From Parcubacteria group bacterium (GTDB lineage: Bacteria > Patescibacteriota > Minisyncoccia > Minisyncoccales > CG1-02-41-26): a DNA stretch of 5,739 bases. The notes under the pieces were generated by a model. The model saw nothing but the letters and a program-made list of their open reading frames with translations. It searched no databases and was not told the origin of the DNA. This document shows, in pieces, positions 1 to 4,300 of the stretch. Where the stretch lies: NCBI GenBank assembly GCA_013203565.1, contig JABMPZ010000017.1, positions 1-5,739 on the forward strand. Reading direction: 5' to 3'. A program made the position numbers and the translations under genes. Within the stretch, counting starts at the first letter, position 1. Each line of letters begins with the position of its first letter.

Positions 1-22
1 ATCTAACTACAATCCTAAATAA

Positions 23-50
23 CTACCTACCTACCTACCTACCTACCTAC
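23..50. repeat. CTAC tetranucleotide tandem repeat, 7 perfect copies
   Basis: Seven perfect head-to-tail copies of CTAC (GTAG on the minus strand) lie 20 bases past the stop codon of the RT gene. A looser CTAACTAC precedes it at 3-10. Such runs are prone to slippage. This one is outside any gene I can see, so it would affect the RT 3' untranslated region or something beyond the window edge rather than a reading frame. Confidence 0.95.
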
Positions 51-70
51 TTTTAATTTGAAAGGAAAGT

Positions 71-1159
71 TTAATTGCAATAAAGAGTATCACTGTTTTT
101 AGCAGTGGTTTTTTCTTTTAATTGAAACCAAAATTGGTTTTTTAGTTTCTGCTGAAGATGATAAGTATTTGCATGGGAGAGAACACCAAGGTATGACTGT
201 AGAGATTGTTCAAGGGTTTGCTTGCTAATTATTCCGTTTTTGTATTCCCAAATTCGTTTTTCTAATTTTTTAAAAATTCGTTGTTTAGTTTTTGTACGAA
301 GCAAACGATAGTGTGGAAATAAGATATAACCAAGAAAATCAGTTCCTTGGCTGGATTTACGGATAGTAACTTTGTTTGGGTGGAGTTTTAAGAATAATTT
401 TTCTGTTAGAAAATAATTAAGATGGGCAATGATTTTTTCCAAAAAAAGTTTATCATTAGCCACAATAACAAAGTCATCAGTGTAACGGATATAATGTTTT
501 ATTCTTAAGGTATGTTTAACAAACTGGTCAAATTCATTAAGGTAGATATTGGCAAAGAGTTGAGAGGTTAAATTGCCAATAGGTAAACCATTTTGCTCAA
601 AGAGAGTAGAATGTTGAGAGGTAAAACTTTTGATGACTATCTCTAAAAGCCATAAGGCATCATCATCTTTTATCCGTTTGCGAATGATGTTTAATAGAAT
701 GCTATGGTTAATGCTGTCAAAGAATTTTTTAATATCACATTTAAGAATAAAACATGGCTTAAAACTGTTGTTACTTGTTTGTCTTATTATTTTATCCAAG
801 GTGTTTATTCCTTTATGTGTGCCTTTCCCAACACGGCAAGAGAATGAATTAGAAATAAATGTTGGGTCAAAAATAGGGCTTAAAATTTTAAAAATTGCAT
901 GATGAAGTATTCTGTCACGAACTGTTGCCTTATGTATATGACGAATTTTCGGGTCTTTGATATAAAAGTTAGAGTAGGAGCCATGTTTGTATGTTTTGTT
1001 TTTTAAATCTCTATGTAATTGAAAAATATTTTGTTCAAGGTTACATTCAAATTTTTGCACATCAAGTTTTTTCTGTTTACCTTTGCGAAAGTTATTCCAT
1101 GCAGAAAAAAGATTTTCTAAGGAGATTATTTGTGGAAAAATATTTTTATAAATTTTCAT
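71..1159 (-). CDS. DGR reverse transcriptase
   Basis: RNA-directed DNA polymerase of 362 residues, the usual size for DGR RTs. It copies TR RNA into cDNA with errors at adenines. Visible motifs: fingers region with RxxxHxAxxRDRILHHA-type pattern around 72-88; motif A DIKKFFDS at 142-149 with catalytic D142; IGNLTSQ at 194-200, the GxxxSQ signature that separates DGR RTs from retron and group II intron RTs; YTDD at 226-229 with catalytic D228 and D229; a KLHPNK segment at 258-263; and FLGY at 275-278. The N-terminal NLFSAWNNFRKGK is typical of the family. The start ATG at 1159 is the only ATG before an upstream in-frame stop, and no Shine-Dalgarno precedes it. It lies 3 bases from the oppositely oriented avd start. 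Base composition is AT-rich (about 32% GC in one hand-counted line), unlike the target gene. There is no maturase or endonuclease domain. Confidence 0.97.
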   Translation of the reverse strand: MKIYKNIFPQIISLENLFSAWNNFRKGKQKKLDVQKFECNLEQNIFQLHRDLKNKTYKHGSYSNFYIKDPKIRHIHKATVRDRILHHAIFKILSPIFDPTFISNSFSCRVGKGTHKGINTLDKIIRQTSNNSFKPCFILKCDIKKFFDSINHSILLNIIRKRIKDDDALWLLEIVIKSFTSQHSTLFEQNGLPIGNLTSQLFANIYLNEFDQFVKHTLRIKHYIRYTDDFVIVANDKLFLEKIIAHLNYFLTEKLFLKLHPNKVTIRKSSQGTDFLGYILFPHYRLLRTKTKQRIFKKLEKRIWEYKNGIISKQTLEQSLQSYLGVLSHANTYHLQQKLKNQFWFQLKEKTTAKNSDTLYCN

Positions 1160-1162
1160 ATT

Positions 1163-1513
1163 ATGAATAATTTTGACATACCAATATTCAAAAAATCATA
1201 TGATTTGTATAAAGCCCTTAGTGGGTATCGCAAGATTGTGCCTAAACAAGATAGATTTACTGTTTTTGAACGTTGCGAGAACACTGCTCTTGATGTTATT
1301 GAAGGTATTTTACTTGCAAGTGGTCAGCAGAAAAAAGATAAAGCCACAACCCTGGAGCGTGTTAGTGTAAAATTAAATATGCTCCGTGTTTTTATTCGCC
1401 TTACAAAAGACATAAAGGCAATTGATTTGAAAAAATATATAATTCTTGAAAACATGGTTGATGAAATAGGTCGTATGCTTGGAGGTTGGATTAAGTTTGT
1501 TAATACAGAGTAA
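1163..1513 (+). CDS. avd: Avd-like DGR accessory protein (four-helix bundle)
   Basis: 116-residue, largely helical, lysine-rich protein of the Avd/four-helix-bundle family. In the Bordetella phage DGR, Avd forms a pentameric positively charged barrel that binds the RT and the TR RNA and is needed for cDNA synthesis. Visible family features are the opening FDIPIFKKSYDLYK, then a long helix with RFTVFERCENTALDVIEGI (32-50), and helices around 60-83 and 87-112. I chose ATG 1163 because family homology begins at MNNFDIP. A TTG at 1130 with AAGGAG 5 bases upstream (1119-1124) would add 11 residues and overlap the RT start; it remains a real alternative. A TATAAA at 1147-1152 could make the ATG form nearly leaderless. 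Oddly, the gene is opposite in strand to RT, TR and target. Its stop codon is the first three bases of a long hairpin. Confidence 0.88.
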   Translation: MNNFDIPIFKKSYDLYKALSGYRKIVPKQDRFTVFERCENTALDVIEGILLASGQQKKDKATTLERVSVKLNMLRVFIRLTKDIKAIDLKKYIILENMVDEIGRMLGGWIKFVNTE

Positions 1514-1547
1514 AAGTAAAAGTATCTTTAGGATACTTTTACTTTTA
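1511..1547. terminator. Perfect 16-bp stem-loop between avd and TR (possible bidirectional terminator or TR-RNA 3' structure)
   Basis: Bases 1511-1526 are exactly complementary to 1532-1547 around a 5-base loop, and the 5' arm includes the avd stop codon. The 3' arm is itself T-rich (TTTTACTTTTA) on the plus strand, so it could end avd mRNA. By symmetry it could also end a minus-strand TR transcript. It lies only 14 bases past the 3' end of TR. Its place in the TR transcript is where Bordetella DGR RNA carries the spacer bound by RT-Avd, so a role in priming or stability is also possible. No separate U-tract follows on either strand. Confidence 0.7.
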
Positions 1548-1560
1548 TGAGAAGAGAATT

Positions 1561-1688
1561 CGGGACGAACGCAGACACAGAACCATAGTTGTCATTAGCA
1601 TTGTCGGACCAGTTGGTGTTGAACTTAACCCTGTCGTCGTTGAAGTTGAAGTACGGCACATTGTCGAACTGACCATCGGCGTTCGGAT
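1561..1688 (-). repeat. DGR template repeat (TR)
   Basis: A 128-base non-coding near-copy of the 3' end of the target gene, read on the minus strand and placed between the target gene and avd/RT. It aligns without gaps to 2096-2223. Translated in the VR frame it is open and rich in AAC/AAT (Asn) codons: NADGQFDNVPYFNFNDD, then RVKFNTNWSDNANDNYG and SVSAFVP. Asn codons are favoured in TRs because changing their two adenines gives access to many residues. All 17 differences from VR are at TR adenines (plus-strand T); 32 such positions exist. The last 25 sense bases (1585-1561) contain no adenine and are identical to VR, marking the homing anchor. The 5' edge is uncertain: beyond 1688 differences also fall on non-adenines. 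Confidence 0.97.
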
Positions 1689-1732
1689 AATTACTGCTCG
1701 TCCATCCAAGTCAATAGACCTTGAGATTTACT

Positions 1733-1770
1733 TCCTGCTTGACGCAGGATTATATTCTCTTTGCGTCCTG
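1733..1770. other. Overlapping alternative hairpins 5' of TR
   Basis: TCCTGC (1733-1738) pairs perfectly with GCAGGA (1744-1749) around a 5-base loop. GACGCA (1741-1746) pairs perfectly with TGCGTC (1762-1767), and CAGGA (1745-1749) pairs with TCCTG (1766-1770). The pairings exclude one another, like a two-state RNA switch. They lie about 45 bases upstream of TR in its transcription direction. Function unknown. Confidence 0.45.
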
Positions 1771-1780
1771 TATTTATTTG

Positions 1781-1812
1781 GCAGTATTCTGATGTTTAAA
1801 TCAGAAATCTGC
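1781..1812. other. 32-base imperfect hairpin upstream of TR
   Basis: GCAG, a 2x2 internal loop, a 7-bp stem TTCTGAT/ATCAGAA and a 6-base loop form a symmetrical stem-loop closing with CTGC. It has no T-tract, so it is unlikely to be a terminator. With the neighbouring hairpins (1733-1770, 1853-1876 and 1891-1905) it suggests that the non-coding stretch between TR and the target terminator is a folded RNA. Confidence 0.5.
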
Positions 1813-1842
1813 ATTAGACGAGAGTAAGCAGTATCTCCTCAA
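1813..1842 (-). promoter_or_regulatory. Weak promoter candidate for TR RNA
   Basis: On the minus strand TTGAGG (1842-1837) is followed after 18 bases by TCTAAT (1818-1813), four of six and five of six matches to the sigma70 hexamers. It would start an RNA near 1806, upstream of the hairpins and TR. In AT-rich DNA such pairs occur by chance, so this is only the best candidate I found between the target terminator and TR. Confidence 0.25.
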
Positions 1843-1852
1843 TACAACACAC

Positions 1853-1876
1853 TTTTGCAAATCATAATCTGCAAAA
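1853..1876. other. 7-bp inverted repeat in the TR-target spacer
   Basis: TTTTGCA (1853-1859) and TGCAAAA (1870-1876) are perfect complements around a 10-base loop. A further perfect 6-bp hairpin, TCTCTT/AAGAGA with a 3-base loop, follows at 1891-1905. Both lie in the 1700-1980 stretch, which has no credible gene. Confidence 0.4.
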
Positions 1877-1982
1877 CTCTGGTTGATGTATCTCTTTTGA
1901 AGAGAGAGTTCAGCGACAGCAATCCGTAAACTGCTATACATTAGCTTATCTCATTTTTAGTATATCAAATTTTTTGATATTG

Positions 1983-2016
1983 AAAAAGGGGTTATGCACA
2001 TATTGCACATAACCCC
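1983..2016 (-). terminator. Intrinsic terminator of the target gene
   Basis: On the minus strand GGGGTTATG (2016-2008) pairs with CATAACCCC (1996-1988), a perfect 9-bp GC-topped stem, and is followed immediately by TTTTT (1987-1983). This is a standard rho-independent terminator about 75 bases past the target stop codon. It separates target transcription from the TR region, so TR probably has its own promoter. Confidence 0.8.
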
Positions 2017-2037
2017 CAAAAAATTTTTGTGAACTCA

Positions 2038-2091
2038 AGAATCAAAAAACAAAAAGTCAAAAGATTCAAGGATTCACAATATCAAGATTCT
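2038..2091. repeat. Degenerate GATTC repeats just past VR
   Basis: Three GATTC copies (at about 2064, 2072 and 2086) follow an inverted GAATC at 2039 in a low-complexity A-rich stretch. AGAATC (2038-2043) and GATTCT (2086-2091) are complementary but 42 bases apart. Several DGRs carry a short stem-loop close after VR that helps homing. This is a weak candidate, with no tight 7-8 bp stem. Confidence 0.3.
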
Positions 2092-2950
2092 ACTGCGGGA
2101 CGAACGCAGACACAGAACCACAGTAGTCATCAGCAAAGTCGGACCAGAAGGTGTAGAACTCAACCCTGCCGTCGTAGAAGGCGAAGTACGGCACATCGTC
2201 GAACTGACCATCGGCGCACGGAGCGTATTCGTCTCCAGCACAGTCAATGAACAGATCGTCATAAGAGACGAGCCGTTCGGGATGCGTCAGAAGCATACAT
2301 CCAACCTCGAATGCGCCGAGTCCAAACTCGTTAGCTATGAAAAGTTCACGAGCCCGACGGACACTCTTGCCTCTGTGGCGGAGACCGAATTGAGCCGGCA
2401 CCAATAAAATGTCGGGGTTGTCCTGCTGTTCGCCTAACCCCTTAAACATCGCCACGGTGCGGTCGTGTTGCCGTAGATATTCTGGGCCTATCTTTCCTTT
2501 GCGGTAGTTATAGAACTTACCGTCCCGAGTTTGACTGATCACGGCAAACACTTTTTCAACTGCTTCGCCGTAGATGTCGGCGACAACTTCCCACCTTGGG
2601 ATGGCGAACCATGCTTCAGCACCACTTGGAAGTGGCTGTTCAGCCAGTTTTTCATCGGCAGAGCCGATGTCTGGAAACAGTTCATGGAGCCGGTTAATCT
2701 GTACTGTGATATCCTTAGGTTTATAACCTATTGGATAGCCGTAAGTGGAATCCACCTTCTCATCAGCAAACTGGTTGTTCACGGAGAATTTGTTGATGAG
2801 CTCTTTTAAGCCCGCCTGGAATTCTCCACCTTTTTCATTGAGGCACTGAGCTTGATCTTCATCAAGTTCTGCTTTATCATACGTGCTTCTGCATAAGCCG
2901 ATAAAGTGCCTGCCTTTGGGATTTTCGGATGTGATCAATGTTTTAGTCAT
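2090..2950 (-). CDS. DGR target protein with C-terminal variable domain (predicted C-type-lectin-like fold)
   Basis: 286 residues. The last 42 or so are encoded by VR and, as in known DGR targets, should form the ligand-facing part of a C-type-lectin-like fold. The order seen is: an N-terminal region of unknown function (1-180); a basic conserved-looking stretch PAQFGLRHRGKSVRRAR (185-201); FGLGAFEVGCMLLTHPERL (209-227) leading into IDCAGDEYAP; then the variable segment. Diversified positions relative to TR are C245, D252, A257, Y259, G261, E264, Y266, F268, F272, D274, Y276 and C277, many alternating as on a beta strand. The ending SVSAFVPQ is invariant. There is no signal peptide or membrane helix, so the ligand and location are unknown. 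I chose ATG 2950 because AAGGGGG ends 9 bases upstream; ATG 2956 would be only 3 bases away. The gene is much GC-richer than its neighbours (about 60% in one hand-counted line). Confidence 0.92.
   Translation of the reverse strand: MTKTLITSENPKGRHFIGLCRSTYDKAELDEDQAQCLNEKGGEFQAGLKELINKFSVNNQFADEKVDSTYGYPIGYKPKDITVQINRLHELFPDIGSADEKLAEQPLPSGAEAWFAIPRWEVVADIYGEAVEKVFAVISQTRDGKFYNYRKGKIGPEYLRQHDRTVAMFKGLGEQQDNPDILLVPAQFGLRHRGKSVRRARELFIANEFGLGAFEVGCMLLTHPERLVSYDDLFIDCAGDEYAPCADGQFDDVPYFAFYDGRVEFYTFWSDFADDYCGSVSAFVPQ
2096..2223 (-). repeat. DGR variable repeat (VR) at the 3' end of the target gene
   Basis: Aligns without gaps to TR with an offset of 535 bases. Sixteen of the 17 substitutions change 12 codons: Asn to Cys, Asp, Ala, Tyr, Tyr, Phe, Phe, Asp and Tyr, plus Asp to Gly, Lys to Glu and Tyr to Cys. 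None of the 96 non-adenine TR positions differs. The identity begins 3 bases before the stop codon (TAG at 2092-2090) and the first 25 sense-end bases (2096-2120) match TR exactly. Upstream of 2223 similarity fades and differences are no longer limited to adenines. Confidence 0.97.
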
Positions 2951-3048
2951 CGTCATCGTCCCCCTTTTTATTTATACCGTTAGATTTTGGAGAAGTTTAT
3001 CTGAACCTTATATAGATGCAATTTTCTCCACTATTAAAGAACATCATA

Positions 3049-3077
3049 AGTATAGCAATATGTCAAGCGGTTGTCAA
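3049..3077 (-). promoter_or_regulatory. Sigma70 promoter of the target gene, with a doubled TTGACA
   Basis: On the minus strand a perfect TTGACA (3077-3072) is followed after exactly 17 bases by TATACT (3054-3049), five of six matches to TATAAT. The start would be near 3042, giving a leader of about 90 bases to ATG 2950. A second perfect TTGACA (3066-3061) lies one helical turn downstream inside the spacer. The repeated TGTCAAG unit (3061-3067 and 3072-3078 on the plus strand, 11 bases apart) could be an operator or an alternative -35. Confidence 0.75.
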
Positions 3078-3106
3078 GGATTTTAGTATATGGTAAAGTA
3101 GTTTAT

Positions 3107-3859
3107 ATGTTGAAGGAATTAATTGACAATTACTATTCAGAAAACCAGAGGGAAGATAAAATCCCTACTAAGTTCTATATCTCCGACGCGGGTAAATGCC
3201 CACGCCAGCTTTTTTTTAAGTTTAAGCAAGCGCCAAAGGAGAAACTTGACCCTCGTATAATGAGGATATTTGAGGCAGGAGAGATATTACATAACTATAT
3301 CTATTCAATCTTTTATCAGTTAAAAATTGGAGCTGTTTTTGAGGTAAACATACCTGAACAAGAGCTTGTTTCAGGAAGAACAGATGCAATTCTATGTATA
3401 GATGGTGAAAACTATGTTTTAGATATTAAAACAATTAATACAATGCAGTTCAAATATCTAAAAGCTCCAAAGCCAGAGAATATTTGGCAGTTGCAGTTGT
3501 ATATGCATTTTTTTGATATTAAAAAAGGGGTGCTTCTTTATTTAGACAAAGACAGACAAGAACTGAAAGAGTTTACTATAAGCTATGATGAAAAGGTGGC
3601 GGACACTCTTCTTGATGCTTTCAAAGCAACAAAAAGTAGAATTGAATCAGATTTAGTACCACAGGCACTTCCTGATTATCCAAAGAGTTGGCAGTGCAAG
3701 TATTGCGCATATAGGGAGATTTGTGATATAGCTGGTCCAATAGAACATAAGTGGTTAGAGTTCAAAGAAAAAATGGAAGAGGAAGAAATAAAAGAAGAGG
3801 CAAAGGACAAAGTAAAAGATAAAAAAGACAAAAAAGAACAAAAAGATTTAGGGGTTTAA
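3107..3859 (+). CDS. Cas4-like PD-(D/E)XK exonuclease with Fe-S cysteines
   Basis: 250-residue predicted metal-dependent DNA nuclease of the RecB/Cas4 type. Visible parts: C31 in KCPRQLFFK; the AGEILH motif with H62; GRTD with D93; the catalytic DIKT with D106 and K108; QLQLY (128-132) as the RecB motif III; and a cysteine cluster C197-x2-C200-x5-C206. With C31 these make the four ligands of a 4Fe-4S cluster, as in Cas4 and AddB. All active-site residues are present. The last 30 residues are a run of Lys and Glu, probably disordered. ATG 3107 fits the family start; a TTG at 3071 would add 12 residues. No Shine-Dalgarno is evident, and TAAAGT at 3094-3099 is close enough for a leaderless mRNA. 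No CRISPR array or other cas gene is present, so it is an orphan; general repair or mobile-element use is as likely as adaptation. Confidence 0.85.
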   Translation: MLKELIDNYYSENQREDKIPTKFYISDAGKCPRQLFFKFKQAPKEKLDPRIMRIFEAGEILHNYIYSIFYQLKIGAVFEVNIPEQELVSGRTDAILCIDGENYVLDIKTINTMQFKYLKAPKPENIWQLQLYMHFFDIKKGVLLYLDKDRQELKEFTISYDEKVADTLLDAFKATKSRIESDLVPQALPDYPKSWQCKYCAYREICDIAGPIEHKWLEFKEKMEEEEIKEEAKDKVKDKKDKKEQKDLGV

Positions 3860-3860
3860 G

Positions 3861-3889
3861 TTGTTGTGGAATTGTTTTTGTGATAATAT
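3861..3889 (+). promoter_or_regulatory. Extended -10 promoter for the 66-residue gene
   Basis: TTGTTG (3861-3866), 17 bases, then TAATAT (3884-3889) preceded by TGA, giving an extended -10 (TGnTAATAT). Transcription would begin around 3896, only about 6 bases before ATG 3902, so the mRNA would be nearly leaderless. No Shine-Dalgarno is present. Confidence 0.5.
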
Positions 3890-3901
3890 TAAAATAGAAG
3901 T

Positions 3902-4102
3902 ATGATAGAAGTAAAGCAACCTAAAAATAAAGAGAGATTTTTGAAAATATATGCTAATCTACCACTTAACATTCGCAGAGAGATTATTTGCGTAGTTGAT
4001 GATGAGCCAGTTACATGGAATGCATCTTATCTTGAGATAAGAAACAATACTAAAATAGGGGAAAAAATATTAACTAAACTAGCAGATTTTGAAATTATTT
4101 AA
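3902..4102 (+). CDS. Small hypothetical protein (66 residues)
   Basis: Predicted soluble protein, MIEVKQPKNKERFLKIYANL at the start, then LPLNIRREIICVVDDEPVTW and a C-terminal helix IGEKILTKLADFEII. I do not recognise a characterised family. The mixed alpha/beta pattern and clean start argue for a real gene, and I have an impression that similar small proteins recur in CPR genomes. It begins 42 bases after the nuclease gene with its own promoter candidate, so it is probably transcribed alone or with read-through. No catalytic motif, signal peptide or membrane segment is visible. Confidence 0.65.
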   Translation: MIEVKQPKNKERFLKIYANLPLNIRREIICVVDDEPVTWNASYLEIRNNTKIGEKILTKLADFEII

Positions 4103-4150
4103 GGTGAGTATCCTTTAACAGCATGTAGGGTGTATCTATGAAAAAATAAC

Positions 4151-4178
4151 TTGACATTATAATTCTTTTTGATAAGAT
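4151..4178 (+). promoter_or_regulatory. Promoter-like pair upstream of the HicB-like gene
   Basis: Perfect TTGACA (4151-4156), 16-base spacer, then TAAGAT (4173-4178), four of six matches. Transcription from about 4185 would run through a DnaA box and a strong Shine-Dalgarno before reaching the HicB-like start at 4301, leaving a leader of roughly 115 bases. Confidence 0.5.
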
Positions 4179-4186
4179 AGTGGCAC

Positions 4187-4195
4187 TTATCCACA
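4187..4195 (+). promoter_or_regulatory. Perfect DnaA box
   Basis: TTATCCACA is the exact consensus DnaA-binding nonamer. It lies at the expected start point of the promoter at 4151-4178. A single box does not make an origin, and no cluster or AT-rich unwinding element is evident. Relaxed matches at 1992-2000 (TTATGCACA) and elsewhere are expected by chance in AT-rich DNA. Confidence 0.4.
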
Positions 4196-4203
4196 GGAAT
4201 AAA

Positions 4204-4238
4204 AAAGGAGGTATTGACGAGTATTGATAGAAATGTGA
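4204..4238 (+). other. Strong Shine-Dalgarno with only minimal ORFs behind it
   Basis: AAAGGAGGT (4204-4212) is the best Shine-Dalgarno in the window, yet only tiny frames follow: TTG 4214 reads 11 codons (MTSIDRNVKII) to TAA, TTG 4224 reads four, and ATG 4233 is followed directly by TGA. It could be a leader peptide for the downstream HicB-like gene, a decayed gene, or a chance purine run. Confidence 0.35.
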
Positions 4239-4300
4239 AAATAATATAAATAATAGTTCCTCATTTAGTTTCGTGGTTATCGTTACAAAAAATAAGTATT

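Larger units (their letters stand above)
1511..1806 (-). ncRNA. Predicted TR-containing DGR RNA
   Basis: The TR must be transcribed on the minus strand to serve as template. The stretch 5' of it (about 1700-1810 on the minus strand) has no ORF but holds strong hairpins at 1733-1770 and 1781-1812. On the 3' side lies the 1511-1547 hairpin. A weak promoter candidate starts transcription near 1806. If the transcript runs past 1511 it is antisense to avd and could reach RT. The ends given are guesses; the existence of the RNA is inferred from how DGRs work. Confidence 0.5.
71..2956 (-). other. Complete diversity-generating retroelement (DGR) cassette
   Basis: All parts of a DGR are present: an RT of the DGR type, an Avd-like accessory protein, a template repeat and a target gene ending in a matching variable repeat. 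TR and VR align without gaps over 128 bases with 17 differences, every one at a sense-strand adenine of TR. On the minus strand the order is target/VR, TR, then RT, as in many DGRs, but avd between TR and RT is inverted. No TR decay, RT frameshift or loss of catalytic residues is visible, so the element looks functional. Activity itself is inferred from the substitution pattern. Confidence 0.96.

Noticed and set aside
91..118. Plus-strand terminator-like hairpin plus T-tract (CACTG/CAGTG) in the RT 3' end
   Set aside because: The stem is only 5 bp, it lies inside the RT coding sequence and no plus-strand gene leads into it.
630..902. Plus-strand 90-codon frame inside the RT gene
   Set aside because: It is antisense to the conserved RT palm motifs, and its composition is explained by the RT codons.
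71..1159. Retron or group II intron RT
   Set aside because: IGNLTSQ, the short length without maturase or X/HNH domains, and the TR/VR pair identify a DGR RT.
2029..2250. Plus-strand 73-codon frame over VR
   Set aside because: Arg/Thr/Gln-rich shadow of the target's VR codons; the substitution pattern supports only the minus-strand frame.
2531..2809. Plus-strand 92-codon frame inside the target gene
   Set aside because: Shadow of the target gene; no Shine-Dalgarno and no family resemblance.
3107..3859. CRISPR-Cas locus
   Set aside because: No direct-repeat array, no cas1, cas2 or effector gene; the nuclease alone is not evidence for CRISPR.
1992..4195. Replication origin
   Set aside because: Only one exact DnaA box, and the TTATGCACA at 1992 belongs to a terminator stem; no box cluster.
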